64,000 nt of DNA from Demequinaceae bacterium (GCA_016933155.1 JAFGBM010000012.1:1-64000); one strand, 5' to 3'. Numbered from the stretch's first letter, positions 1 to 8,288 are shown. Numbers and translations are program-made. Notes: generated by a model from the letters alone, not told the origin.

Positions 1-167
1 AGCAGCACTGGCCGTCGGCAGGGACACCTGAAGCGCGCCTGCAGACGTTGAGTGCCGGAATCCACCCCAATAGCAGCACTGGCCGTCGGCAGGGACACCT
101 GAAGCGCGCCTGCAGACGTTGAGTGCCGGAATCCAACCCAATAGCAGCACTGGCTGTCGGCAGGGAG
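1..167. repeat. 71-bp tandem repeat, at least 2.35 copies
   Basis: Copies begin at 1, 72 and 143. The first two are complete and differ only near their 3' ends (ccacccc versus ccaaccc). The third is cut off after about 24 bases, where the sequence changes to that flanking the trpD end. The array touches the left edge, so the true copy number is unknown. No convincing reading frame or CRISPR-type repeat/spacer structure is seen. It lies just beyond the 3' end of trpD. Confidence 0.9.
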
Positions 168-214
168 TGACCGGATGGTCACGAATCCGACCGTCCAGCG
201 GGCCTGCGCTCGGC

Positions 215-1255
215 CTATTGCGCGCTCGCCGCGATCCACCGCTCAAGCACACCGGCGGCCTCACCGCTGTCAATCGCGGCAGCCGCGTGGCCCATCCCCG
301 CCTGGAACCTCTCGGCAAGGCTCCCCGAATCCGTGCCCACCATGATGCCATCCGCCACTAGGCCTGCCGCCGCGTTGAGAACGACCGTGTCCCGCACCGG
401 CCCTTTCTCCCCCGCGAGGATCCGGCGCGCGATGGCCGCATTCTCTTCGGCCTCCCCACCCCGAAGATCCTCGATGGTGATGGGTGCGAGGCCCAGGTCC
501 CTGACGGGATCGAGCGTCGCGGCCGTGACCGCCCCGCCCCGGACCTCCCACACGTCCGCGGACGAGGTCCCAGCGAGCTCGTCGAGCCCGTCGGTGCCGC
601 GGAACACGATCCCCTCTCGACCTTGATTCGCCAACACCCCGGCGATGACCGGGGCGAGGACGAGGCTCGCCGATCCGATGGCCGACGAGGTCGGCTGAGC
701 CGGGTTGGTAAGCGGGCCGAGGATGTTGAAGGTCGTCGGCACCCCGAGTTCCTTTCGGATCGGCCCGGCGAAGCGCATCGAAGGATGGAACACCTGGGCG
801 AAGCAGAAGGTGATGCCGACCTCCTTGGCGATCTCCTCGACCCTGGCCGGGGGGAGGTCGAGGTCGAGCCCGAGGACCGCCAGCATGTCGGCCGCCCCGC
901 ACTTGGAGGATGCCGCCCTGTTGCCATGCTTGACGACCGTGGTTCCGGTGCCGGCGACGACGATGGATGCCATCGTCGAGATGTTCACCGTGTGACGGCC
1001 GTCCCCGCCGGTGCCCACGACGTCGACCGCCCGACCGGGCACCTCGATCCGGTTCGCGTGCCCCAGCATCGCCTCGGCGAGGCCGGATACCTCATCGATG
1101 GTCTCGCCCTTGGTCCTGATCGCGGCGAGGAAGGCCGCGATCGCCACGGGCGGCGCCTCGTCCGCGAGGACTCGATCCATCACCCACGCCGTGTCTTCCT
1201 TGGTGAGGTCGTTCCGTCCCATGAGGCGGCCAAGGACATCGGTCCACGTCGGCAT
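215..1255 (-). CDS. trpD: Anthranilate phosphoribosyltransferase
   Basis: Cytoplasmic enzyme of tryptophan synthesis that transfers the phosphoribosyl group of PRPP to anthranilate. The 346-aa product shows the family signatures in order: GTGGD at 81-85 (PRPP-binding loop), NIST at 91-94 and KHGNR at 109-113, within a TrpD helical plus alpha/beta fold. I chose the ATG at 1255 because an AGGGGA ribosome-binding site lies about 7 nt upstream; a 22-codon upstream extension has no family similarity. No other trp genes are in the window, so it stands apart from the pathway, as is usual in actinomycetes. Stop is TAG. Confidence 0.96.
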   Translation of the reverse strand: MPTWTDVLGRLMGRNDLTKEDTAWVMDRVLADEAPPVAIAAFLAAIRTKGETIDEVSGLAEAMLGHANRIEVPGRAVDVVGTGGDGRHTVNISTMASIVVAGTGTTVVKHGNRAASSKCGAADMLAVLGLDLDLPPARVEEIAKEVGITFCFAQVFHPSMRFAGPIRKELGVPTTFNILGPLTNPAQPTSSAIGSASLVLAPVIAGVLANQGREGIVFRGTDGLDELAGTSSADVWEVRGGAVTAATLDPVRDLGLAPITIEDLRGGEAEENAAIARRILAGEKGPVRDTVVLNAAAGLVADGIMVGTDSGSLAERFQAGMGHAAAAIDSGEAAGVLERWIAASAQ

Positions 1256-1283
1256 GATTTCCCCTATTCCCGCGCCGTCGGCG

Positions 1284-1781
1284 CTACTTCGTGCTGTCCT
1301 CGAGCGGCACGGAAACGTCATCGGCCGATGCCTTCGTCTCGAATGGATTGGCCGGATGGTAGATCGCCCCGTCCGACAGAAGATCGTCGACCGCCACCTT
1401 CATCTCGAATGGATCAATCGGATGAGAGATCGCCCCGTCCGCCTCCGACCAGGTGGCAAGCCACGCATCGTCGCGCCTGCCCACGATGAGAAGCACCGGT
1501 GGACAACGACGCAATTCGTTCTTGAGTTGTTTACAGATTCCCATGCCCCCGGACTTGGCCGCCTCCCCGTCGAGGATGAGGAGGTCGAGGCCTCCCTTTT
1601 CGGCCTCCGAGACGACGGCGGCATGAGTGGCGACCTCCGTCCACCTGATGTCCCTGTCCCCCACGCGGGGACCCACTGCGAACCTGACCGACTCCCGGGT
1701 GTTCCGATCGTCGCTGTACAGGAGGATTCCGACGTCGGTGAGGGGGAGGGCTTTCTGGTGAGTCCGGCTGCGGTCGCTCAT
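1284..1781 (-). CDS. Orphan response-regulator receiver-like protein
   Basis: A 165-aa cytoplasmic protein resembling the actinobacterial orphan receiver family found beside trpD (core signatures ILLYSDD near the N-terminus, DLLILDGEA, GGMGICKQLK, CPPVLLIVGRRDDAWLATW, HPIDPF). There is no DNA-binding output domain and no histidine kinase nearby. The family normally ends after the DDLL segment. Here that last segment is duplicated in tandem (22-aa period; DNA copies 1332-1375 and 1398-1441, 37 of 44 bases identical), giving a C-terminal tail. Start ATG 1781 matches the family N-terminus; a weak -10 (CAGAAT) ends 6 nt upstream. Function unknown; transcribed toward trpD with a 28-nt gap. Confidence 0.85.
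   Translation of the reverse strand: MSDRSRTHQKALPLTDVGILLYSDDRNTRESVRFAVGPRVGDRDIRWTEVATHAAVVSEAEKGGLDLLILDGEAAKSGGMGICKQLKNELRRCPPVLLIVGRRDDAWLATWSEADGAISHPIDPFEMKVAVDDLLSDGAIYHPANPFETKASADDVSVPLEDSTK
1332..1441. repeat. 66-bp-period intragenic duplication
   Basis: Two 44-bp copies (1332-1375 and 1398-1441) match at 37 positions and keep the reading frame, so the last 22 residues of the receiver domain are repeated at the protein C-terminus. Confidence 0.85.
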
Positions 1782-1890
1782 GGCGACATTCTGGCACGGA
1801 CCGATACACCCTGGGGCCTGAACCGCCCTCGACGGCCGCCCCGCGGCGACAATAGGCCTGTCCCCGATGGCGGGAATACCTCCTCGCCCC

Positions 1891-1927
1891 CTTCGGTTGA
1901 AGGAACCGAAGGCTAGACTTCGTCTAG
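1891..1927. promoter_or_regulatory. Two inverted repeats upstream of superoxide dismutase
   Basis: First: 8-bp arms CTTCGGTT (1891-1898) and AACCGAAG (1904-1911) around a 5-nt loop. Second: CTAGAC (1913-1918), TTC, GTCTAG (1922-1927). The second overlaps a possible -10 hexamer TAGACT (1914-1919). Both are perfect and lie 44-80 bp before the start codon. They could be operators or mRNA 5' hairpins; I recognise no known regulator motif. Confidence 0.6.
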
Positions 1928-1970
1928 TCAACCAGTAACCGATACGGATTCGACACCAAGGAGGCCGCCG

Positions 1971-2591
1971 ATGGCCGTCTACACCCTTCCCGATCTTCCC
2001 TACGATTACAGCGCCCTTGCCCCGCACATCTCGGGCGAGATCATGGAACTCCACCACTCCAAGCACCACGCCGCATACGTGGCCGGCGCCAATACCTCCC
2101 TCGAACAGATGGCCGAGGCTCGCGAGAAGGAATCCCTCGGCACCATTCCCATGCTGGAGAAGAACTTCGCCTTCAACCTCGGGGGGCACGTCAATCATTC
2201 GGTCTTCTGGACGAACATGTCGCCCGATGGCGGTGACAAGCCCTCGGGGGAGCTTGCCCAGGCGATCGACGACGGTTTCGGTTCGTTCGACGCCTTCCGG
2301 GCGCATTTCACGGCCGCGGCGATGACCGGCCAGGGGTCGGGTTGGACGATCCTCGCGTGGGATTCGGTCGGAGCACAACTCGTCATCGTTCAGCTCTATG
2401 ACCACCAAGGGAACATCGCCCCCGGCCTTCTCCCGCTCCTCCTACTCGACATGTGGGAACACGCGTTCTACCTTCAGTACAAGAACGTCAAGGCCGACTA
2501 TGTCGCGGCCTGGTGGAGTGTCGTCAACTGGGGAAATGTCGAGGAGCGCTTCGCCTCCGTCGGCAAGACGTCGGGACTGATCGTCCCGTAA
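1971..2591 (+). CDS. sodA: Iron/manganese superoxide dismutase
   Basis: Cytoplasmic enzyme that dismutates superoxide to peroxide and oxygen at a mononuclear Mn or Fe site. The 206-aa length is typical. The four metal ligands fit His28 (in the LHHSKHH segment), His76 ([10 protein letters not shown]), and the Asp and His of the DMWEHAFY motif near residues 160-165. The start is fixed by a strong AAGGAGG site 7 nt before the ATG. It is monocistronic: a strong terminator follows. Which metal is used cannot be decided from these motifs. The paired inverted repeats upstream suggest transcriptional control. Confidence 0.97.
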   Translation: MAVYTLPDLPYDYSALAPHISGEIMELHHSKHHAAYVAGANTSLEQMAEAREKESLGTIPMLEKNFAFNLGGHVNHSVFWTNMSPDGGDKPSGELAQAIDDGFGSFDAFRAHFTAAAMTGQGSGWTILAWDSVGAQLVIVQLYDHQGNIAPGLLPLLLLDMWEHAFYLQYKNVKADYVAAWWSVVNWGNVEERFASVGKTSGLIVP

Positions 2592-2609
2592 AGACTCCCC
2601 CGTGGAGGA

Positions 2610-2645
2610 AAAGGGGCCCGGTCACTCTGCCGACCGGGCCCCTTT
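2610..2645. terminator. Strong hairpin terminator
   Basis: Perfect 14-bp stem (2610-2623 with 2632-2645), 8-nt loop, ending in TTT. It sits between the converging sod gene and the secreted-protein gene and can serve both strands (AAA on one side, TTT on the other). Confidence 0.9.
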
Positions 2646-2679
2646 CCTCTCTGCGGAGGGCTACAACGCTCCGTTCACT

Positions 2680-3258
2680 CTAGGCCTCAGGCGAGGGCTC
2701 GGGTGAGGGCTCGACGTCATCCTCGTCCTCATCGTCATCAGCCGGAATCAGATCGTCGAATACCAGGTCATACCTGGCGCAGAAATCCTCGATATCGAAC
2801 TGAAGCTGCTCGGGCAGGCCGTAGTTGATCAGGCTGAGGATCTGGCCAAGGGCCGCCGAACTCGGAGCCTGAGTTCCTCTTTCGGCCAGTTTGGTGGCGA
2901 CCTTGATCATCGTCTCCTGGCGGACCATGACTCCCCAGGACCCTCCATTGGCCTTGATCTCCTCACGCAACTGGGCGCGTTCCTCCCTTTCGATGCGCTT
3001 CTGCTCCTTGGCCTGAACACAGGCGTCGGAGATCCTGGTCTTGGCCGGGATGACCTTGCCGTTGTTCAACGTCCTCTCGGGGCGGACCACGATGACGCAG
3101 TTCTCGCCGGCGGAGCCATTGTCGGCTGCGACGGAGGGATCGGGAGATGGGTCGACCGCGGGATCGTCATCCGCCACGGCCGCGGGGCCTGCGAGGGCGA
3201 ACATGGATGCGCCAGCGAGAATCGCCAGGCTCCGGGTGACTCTCTTCTTGTCCAACAT
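2680..3258 (-). CDS. Secreted acidic protein, unknown function
   Basis: 192-aa protein with a Sec signal peptide (basic MLDKKR start, hydrophobic core, AVA cleavage site near residue 29), then a Pro/Asp/Ser-rich linker, a middle region with two cysteines, and a C-terminal acidic tail (runs of Asp/Glu, then PSPEPSPEA). Start ATG 3258 has GGAGGT about 6 nt upstream; an ATG 4 codons earlier has none. I recognise no domain. The acidic tail and lack of membrane anchor suggest a secreted or cell-wall-associated protein. It faces sod across a shared terminator. Confidence 0.75.
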   Translation of the reverse strand: MLDKKRVTRSLAILAGASMFALAGPAAVADDDPAVDPSPDPSVAADNGSAGENCVIVVRPERTLNNGKVIPAKTRISDACVQAKEQKRIEREERAQLREEIKANGGSWGVMVRQETMIKVATKLAERGTQAPSSAALGQILSLINYGLPEQLQFDIEDFCARYDLVFDDLIPADDDEDEDDVEPSPEPSPEA

Positions 3259-3363
3259 GATGACCTCCATTGTGGAATTCAGGTGTGGTACTCACCCTCG
3301 CCATCGCGTAGGAGGGGCGAAACGTTACTGATGATGGCAATCCCCACAGGGTACGTTTGCTGT

Positions 3364-4482
3364 ATGGACAATCCCGATGGGCGACGCGTCTTCCTCGACG
3401 CCTCGGGAAGCGCCCCCATGACCCCCCGGACGAAGGAGGCATTCCTCGCCGCCATCGACGAGGGCTGGGCGGATCCCGAACGCCTCCACCACGAGTCCCG
3501 ACGGTCCCAGGCGCTGATCGACGGCGCGCGGGAGGCCATCGCCGCCGTGCTGAGGTCCCCCGTCGAACGCACCCTTGTCGTCCCGACGTTCGGTCTGGCT
3601 TTCGACCGGGCGATCGCCGGTATCGCCGCGGCCCGACGCGGTAGGACCCGGATCGTGGCCTCGGCCATCGAGCGCCGGCCTCTTCTCCGGATCGCCCACC
3701 GGTCCAGCTCGGCCGTTTCGCTCGTCCCCGTCGACGACGATGGCCGCCTCGATCTTGAGGCCTTCGTCCAAACTCTCAGCGGTGGCGACGTCTCCCTTGT
3801 CGCCGTCCAGCATACCAACCAGGAGATCGGCGTCATCCAACGCCTCGAACGCATTCATGCCCTCGCCACGGAGGCCCACCTGCCCCTCGTCGTCGACGCG
3901 ACCGCGAGCATCGGGCACATCGACCCTCCGCGCGACTGGGACGCCCTCGTCGCGGATCCCTGCGACTGGGGGTCTCCCCGCGGGATCGCCGTGCTCGCCT
4001 TCGGAGCGGCGAGCCGGTGGTCGCCCGTTGGTCCCGTCGTCGCGGGGAAGGTGAACCCCGCGGTCGCTCTCGCAGCGGCCGTCGCGCTCGAGGAACGGGA
4101 AGAAGGGCGCGTTGAGGCTTCGACGCGGATGCGCCGCCTGACCGACCGACTCCGCCACGCCATTCACGCCATCTCCGGAGCGGAGGTGTTCGGGGACTCG
4201 ACCATCTCGCTCCCCCATGTGCTTTCGGTCGCCTTCGACGGCGTCGACGGGGAGGCACTCGCGGCCGCCCTCGACCGCGAGGGCTTCGCGGTGGGCTCGG
4301 GCTCGGCCTGCACCACGGAGCCGTCACCCCAGAGTCACGTGCTCGCCGCCCTGGGGACCGTGACGCTGGGGAACCTCCGGATCGGGCTTCACCCTGGGAT
4401 CACGGACGCGGACGTCGACTCGTTCGTCGCTGCGCTCAGGAAGGTGCTGGCCGGGGAACTCGCCCGCCGTCCGCGGGGCTAG
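3364..4482 (+). CDS. Class V aminotransferase-fold protein, degenerate cysteine desulfurase
   Basis: 372-aa homologue of NifS/IscS cysteine desulfurases. The family would use PLP to mobilise sulfur from cysteine. Retained: N-terminal FLDASGSAPM, the QHTNQEIG segment, the pyridine-nitrogen Asp in VVDATASIG, and the mobile-loop cysteine C316 in GSGSACTTEP. The Schiff-base lysine (normally S-x-H-K before GGP/GxKG) is replaced: the aligned stretch reads DPCDWGSPRG, with Asp201 where Lys is expected. PLP chemistry is therefore doubtful. Start ATG 3364 is supported by TACGTT ending 6 nt upstream (leaderless); an upstream in-frame extension to 3283 has no family match. Related genes sit in this neighbourhood in other actinomycetes, near erpA and nadA. 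Confidence 0.8.
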   Translation: MDNPDGRRVFLDASGSAPMTPRTKEAFLAAIDEGWADPERLHHESRRSQALIDGAREAIAAVLRSPVERTLVVPTFGLAFDRAIAGIAAARRGRTRIVASAIERRPLLRIAHRSSSAVSLVPVDDDGRLDLEAFVQTLSGGDVSLVAVQHTNQEIGVIQRLERIHALATEAHLPLVVDATASIGHIDPPRDWDALVADPCDWGSPRGIAVLAFGAASRWSPVGPVVAGKVNPAVALAAAVALEEREEGRVEASTRMRRLTDRLRHAIHAISGAEVFGDSTISLPHVLSVAFDGVDGEALAAALDREGFAVGSGSACTTEPSPQSHVLAALGTVTLGNLRIGLHPGITDADVDSFVAALRKVLAGELARRPRG

Positions 4483-4496
4483 GGCCCCCGGCTCGA

Positions 4497-5132
4497 CTAC
4501 TGGACTTCTGCGAGACCGGTCGAAACGGTGCACATCTCGCGCAGGGGATCCGTCTCGGCGAGCGCGAAGTCCGCTTCAATAGCCTCGTTGAGGGTGGCAT
4601 CGGTCGGAAGCCCGGCCCCCTCCTCGTTGACGCATTCGATCATGAGCGGACGGTAGTGTTCGAGTATCGCGTCCATGTCAACGGAGGCACGCGTCATCTG
4701 ATAAGCCAAGTCGATGAGCATGACGTTGTCTTCCTGGCACGCGATCAAGGCCGAGTCGAGGGCGTCCATCTCCGCGGCTTCCAACCCGCCATACAGATAG
4801 GTGATCTCCGTCCAGTTCCCATGCCTAGTCTCGTTGTATTCGACCACGTTCACGCCAAAGCCCTCGAGGCAATCGATGGCTGCGAGATGTGCATCTCTGT
4901 ATTCCTCAAAGGAAACGTTGCGCCCCTCAGCGAGGGCGAGTTCAAGCACCGCTATCTGCTTTTCGGGTATTCCTTGAGACCGCCCCGACTCAATTAGGGC
5001 AGCCAACTCGGTACGAGTTGCCGGGTTGAGCGTCGCCACAGGGATCCCCGATGTGCAACCAACCAAGAGGATGGATGAAAGAAGAACTGCCCCCATCTGG
5101 CCCACTTGAACACACCGCCGATATGACAGCAT
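4497..5132 (-). CDS. Lipoprotein, unknown function
   Basis: 211-aa predicted lipoprotein: hydrophobic segment from about residue 14, then lipobox LLVGC with Cys26. The mature part is mostly helical and acidic with several further cysteines; no family recognised. ATG 5132 is preceded by GGAAGGGG at good spacing; an ATG 9 codons upstream is less likely. It converges on the desulfurase-like gene with 14 bp between stops. Base composition looks lower in GC than neighbours, and it sits with the next gene as an insertion in an otherwise conserved neighbourhood. Confidence 0.7.
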   Translation of the reverse strand: MLSYRRCVQVGQMGAVLLSSILLVGCTSGIPVATLNPATRTELAALIESGRSQGIPEKQIAVLELALAEGRNVSFEEYRDAHLAAIDCLEGFGVNVVEYNETRHGNWTEITYLYGGLEAAEMDALDSALIACQEDNVMLIDLAYQMTRASVDMDAILEHYRPLMIECVNEEGAGLPTDATLNEAIEADFALAETDPLREMCTVSTGLAEVQ

Positions 5133-5406
5133 CCAATCCCCTTCCCTCGATGGCGTCAAACACCTCGATGAGACCTCTGACCATTCGATATGCCCCGCTC
5201 TGGCATCAGGCTTGACCCTGGCTGACCGGCATCAGAATTATGGGCGCCCCGGCCACGCTGAGTGGATCAATTATGGCGGGTTTGGAGGAGTCAGATTTCC
5301 TCGCTCGTTCACCGCGACAAACAACGGCCTGAATGCAAACTTGTCAACTACCTCGCGATCTCGCGGGCAAGTTGTTTCACTTGCAGGCGTTAAGGGAGAT
5401 CAATAT
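5133..5406. other. Divergent intergenic region, AT-richer
   Basis: 274 bp between the divergent lipoprotein and small secreted-protein genes. It is visibly less GC-rich than the rest of the window. An inverted repeat (aacttg ... caagtt around 5338-5382) encloses a CGCGATCTCGCG palindrome and may be a 5'-leader structure of the rightward gene. No coding feature seen. Confidence 0.5.
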
Positions 5407-5838
5407 ATGAAGAAGATGAGGACGCTTATTGGGGTACTTGGGGTGACGTTGCTCGCTTCCGCTGCGGTTGTTGCCTCAGGTCAGAGCGCTGCGGCGCAGG
5501 ACGAGTGCGCACTGACCGGGTACATGACGGCGGCAGGTGACTACGCTTCGCTCTACGAACCCAACGGACCGTGTTACCTAGCCGTTCTCCAAGGAGGCTA
5601 TTACGAGACGGGCTACCCGGCGCAGCTGTACTACGACAACATCAGGTGGGCGCGTTTGAGGTACCCCGACTGGTCGACCCCAGGTTGGATCGGGCCTGCG
5701 AGCATGTATACGCGCCTCCCTCCTCCTTCAAACTGGGAGGTACATAAGTATCGCGGATGCCGCGACGATGACATTGGGGCACTTTCATGCAGCATCTCGT
5801 CCTGGATCTTCACCTTTGGAAATCAAGGTTTGCCATAG
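5407..5838 (+). CDS. Small secreted protein, unknown function
   Basis: 143-aa protein with a clear signal peptide (MKKMRTLIG start, hydrophobic core, cleavage near SAAAQ-DE at about residue 30). The mature part is rich in Tyr, Trp and Gly, with four Cys that could form two disulfides. No family recognised. ATG 5407 has GGGAGAT about 7 nt upstream; the longer open frame back to 5212 lacks a start signal. Composition is AT-richer than neighbours, suggesting recent acquisition. A terminator follows. Confidence 0.72.
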   Translation: MKKMRTLIGVLGVTLLASAAVVASGQSAAAQDECALTGYMTAAGDYASLYEPNGPCYLAVLQGGYYETGYPAQLYYDNIRWARLRYPDWSTPGWIGPASMYTRLPPPSNWEVHKYRGCRDDDIGALSCSISSWIFTFGNQGLP

Positions 5839-5868
5839 CCAGCCATACAGCCTCATTTCCAAGAATGG

Positions 5869-5898
5869 AGAGCCGACCGCTAGGTGGTGGTCGGCTCT
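5869..5898. terminator. Hairpin terminator, probably bidirectional
   Basis: AGAGCCGACC (5869-5878) pairs with GGTCGGCTCT (5889-5898) around a 10-nt loop. It lies between the converging secreted-protein gene and erpA. Confidence 0.8.
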
Positions 5899-5921
5899 TC
5901 ACGTTCCCGGTTCCACCTGAA

Positions 5922-6275
5922 CTAGCAGAAGGAGTCTCCGCAGGAGCAGGTGCTCTGGGCGTTGGGGTTGTCGACGGTGAAGCCCTGCTTCTCGATGGTG
6001 TCTGAGAAGTCGATCGTCGCGCCGTCGAGGTACGGGACGGACATCTTGTCGATGACGACCTCGACGCCGTCAAAGTCGCGGATCGCGTCCCCATCGAGGG
6101 TACGTTCGTCGAAATACAGTTGATAGACGAGGCCGGAGCATCCACCGGGCTGAACCGACAGTCGCAGACGAAGGTCGTCTCGGCCCTCCTGCTCAAGGAG
6201 GCTCTTGACCTTCGCGGCAGCCGCCGCAGTGATCTCTACGCCGTGGGTCGGGGTCTCGGTGGAGGTAATAGCCAT
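5922..6275 (-). CDS. erpA: A-type iron-sulfur cluster carrier/insertion protein
   Basis: 117-aa HesB/IscA-family protein that carries an Fe-S cluster to target apoenzymes. The three ligand cysteines are present: QPGGCSG in the middle and the C-terminal CSCGDSFC pair (C-X-C plus one extra Cys). ATG 6275 is chosen because it follows GAAAGGA at normal spacing and matches the usual N-terminus; upstream in-frame codons have no similarity. It lies near nadA, a 4Fe-4S enzyme and plausible client. An actinobacterial erpA-type gene in this position is common. Confidence 0.93.
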   Translation of the reverse strand: MAITSTETPTHGVEITAAAAAKVKSLLEQEGRDDLRLRLSVQPGGCSGLVYQLYFDERTLDGDAIRDFDGVEVVIDKMSVPYLDGATIDFSDTIEKQGFTVDNPNAQSTCSCGDSFC

Positions 6276-6369
6276 GGCTCGTCCTTTCGGGTCGCAAGTC
6301 GTGTCCCTGGCGACAGCGTCTGTGGCCTCCGGGATATTCCCGGTTCCGATGGGAGCAGGCTTCACCAAC

Positions 6370-7008
6370 TCAGGGTTCGTATAAGGAGCCGTACGTCAGC
6401 GAGATGCCCCTCGCCGCCATAAACGCCTCAAATCCCTCAAGGTCGAGTTCTGATGCGCTGAGCCCAACCCGACTCCGGAAGTAGCCCTCACGAGCGTCAA
6501 GAAGAAGACGAATCCGGCTTCGACTGGGAATGAATTCCGATCCTTCGATCGCGAGATTCACCTCATCACCCGGCTTCAAGATCAAAGGGGCATCTTTGTC
6601 GTGATTGGAGCCCCTCGTGACGAAATGCACCCGTCCGTGCCGGATGCCCATATACCGAACGGGAACGACGACCAGCCCCATTCCCTCCCTCGCGAAGGCC
6701 ACGACGGGAATCTTCCTTTGCAGGACGGCGATCCTCCACATGCTGGTACGTACGCTTCCGACGTTGTAGATCACCCATGGGAACAACGCCAATGTGAAGA
6801 AACCGGCGGTGGCCCTCCCCCCTTGAGGGCTGACGGAATCCCAATGCCAGACGACAACGATGACAGCCCCCAAGCCCACTGTGATGAGCGACGTGAAGAT
6901 GATGCCGAAAACGCCGAGCCCACGTACCGCGGGCAGGTCTGGCTTCGCATAGAGACCCGCCTGTGCCGGATGGAGAAGGTGGGTAGTGGATTCGAGGTAA
7001 TCCGCCAT
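6370..7008 (-). CDS. Membrane protein with C-terminal soluble domain, unknown
   Basis: 212 aa. Two predicted transmembrane helices near residues 30-53 and 68-85 (GVFGIIFTSLITVGLGAVIV and GFFTLALFPWVIYNV), then about 120 residues of soluble domain with alternating beta-strand pattern. No family recognised. ATG 7008 is supported by TAGGCT ending 6 nt upstream, the leaderless pattern seen elsewhere in this window. Transcribed toward erpA with a 94-nt gap. Confidence 0.7.
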   Translation of the reverse strand: MADYLESTTHLLHPAQAGLYAKPDLPAVRGLGVFGIIFTSLITVGLGAVIVVVWHWDSVSPQGGRATAGFFTLALFPWVIYNVGSVRTSMWRIAVLQRKIPVVAFAREGMGLVVVPVRYMGIRHGRVHFVTRGSNHDKDAPLILKPGDEVNLAIEGSEFIPSRSRIRLLLDAREGYFRSRVGLSASELDLEGFEAFMAARGISLTYGSLYEP

Positions 7009-7085
7009 TCCCGCAGCCTAGCGTTCATGCTGCCGGGCGTGGCCAGTCCCGGATGGCTTAAGCGACCCTGTGAAAGAATGCCCAT

Positions 7086-8288
7086 ATGACCGCACCGTTC
7101 GTCGAGCCCAAGCCGTCCGCCCTCATGCTCCTCGGCCGGGGCAAGGACGCAGGCTCCGAGCGGGGGGTGGATTGCCCCGGAGGCCTCCCCGCGCCATCCG
7201 ACCCCGACCTGGTCGAACGGGCCGCCACCGCCAAGGCCGCCCTCGGCTCGCGCGTCTTCATCCTGGGCCACCACTACCAACGTGACGAGGTCATCCAATT
7301 CGCCGACACGACGGGTGATTCCTTCAAGCTGGCCCGCGAGGCCGCGGCACGCCCCGAGGCCGAATACATCGTCTTCTGCGGCGTCCACTTCATGGCCGAG
7401 AGCGCGGACATCCTCACCTCGGACAGCCAGGCCGTCATCCTCCCCGACATGGCGGCCGGGTGCTCGATGGCGGACATGGCGGACATCGGCCAAGTCGAGC
7501 AGGCGTGGGAGGACCTCGCCACGGCCGGAATCACCGACCGGACCGTCCCCGTCACCTACATGAATTCGACCGCCGCGATCAAGGCCTTCTGCGGGCGAAA
7601 CGGCGGCACCGTCTGCACCTCCTCGAATGCCGAGACGGCCCTCCGGTGGGCCTTCGACCAGGTCGGGGGGCTCGGCGGGGACGGAAAGGTGCTGTTCCTC
7701 CCCGATCAGCACCTCGGCCGCAACACCGCCGTCCTCACCCTCGGGATGACCCTCGACGACTGCGTCGTCTACGACCCCAAGAAGCCCCTCGGCGGCAACA
7801 GCCCCGAAGCCCTCGCCGCCGCCCGCATGATCCTCTGGAAGGGGCACTGCTCGGTCCACGCCCGGTTCCGCCTCGAGAACATCGAGCGCGTCCGCGCCGA
7901 GGTCCCCGATGCCCGGATCATCGTGCACCCCGAATGCGTCCACGACGTCGCCCTCGCCGCGGACGAGATCGCTTCGACGGAGGGCATCATCAAGGCCGTC
8001 GAGGCCTCCCCCTCCGGCAGCGCCTGGGCCATCGGAACCGAGCTCAACCTCGTCCGTCGCCTCGCCGACGCCCATCCGGACAAGCGCATTCACTTCCTCG
8101 ATGACACCGTCTGCTTCTGCGCGACCATGAACAAGATCGACCTCCCCCACCTCGTCTGGGCGCTCGAGTCTCTCGTCTCCGGCGATATCGTTAACCGAAT
8201 CGTCGTCGACGAGGACACCACCCTGTGGGCCAAGGTCGCGCTCGACAAGATGCTCGCGCTGCCCTCGGAGGCCGCCTCGCACGACTAG
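7086..8288 (+). CDS. nadA: Quinolinate synthase A
   Basis: 400-aa cytoplasmic enzyme condensing iminoaspartate with dihydroxyacetone phosphate to quinolinate in de novo NAD synthesis; it needs a 4Fe-4S cluster. Family features: ILGHHYQRDEV near residue 58, DSFKLAREAA, FCGVHFMAESA, DMAAGCSMADM, the NSTAAIKAF segment and PDQHLGRN. Conserved cluster cysteines are visible, the last in DDTVCFCATMNK. nadB and nadC, often adjacent in bacteria, are not in this window. Quinolinate would flow on toward NadE, encoded at 34 kb. Confidence 0.96.
   Translation: MTAPFVEPKPSALMLLGRGKDAGSERGVDCPGGLPAPSDPDLVERAATAKAALGSRVFILGHHYQRDEVIQFADTTGDSFKLAREAAARPEAEYIVFCGVHFMAESADILTSDSQAVILPDMAAGCSMADMADIGQVEQAWEDLATAGITDRTVPVTYMNSTAAIKAFCGRNGGTVCTSSNAETALRWAFDQVGGLGGDGKVLFLPDQHLGRNTAVLTLGMTLDDCVVYDPKKPLGGNSPEALAAARMILWKGHCSVHARFRLENIERVRAEVPDARIIVHPECVHDVALAADEIASTEGIIKAVEASPSGSAWAIGTELNLVRRLADAHPDKRIHFLDDTVCFCATMNKIDLPHLVWALESLVSGDIVNRIVVDEDTTLWAKVALDKMLALPSEAASHD

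Noticed and set aside
1-167. CRISPR array at left edge
   Set aside because: The full 71-bp unit repeats without unique spacers.
1284-2408. 374-aa version of the receiver protein
   Set aside because: The extension runs antisense through sod and the intergenic palindromes; the family N-terminus starts at 1781.
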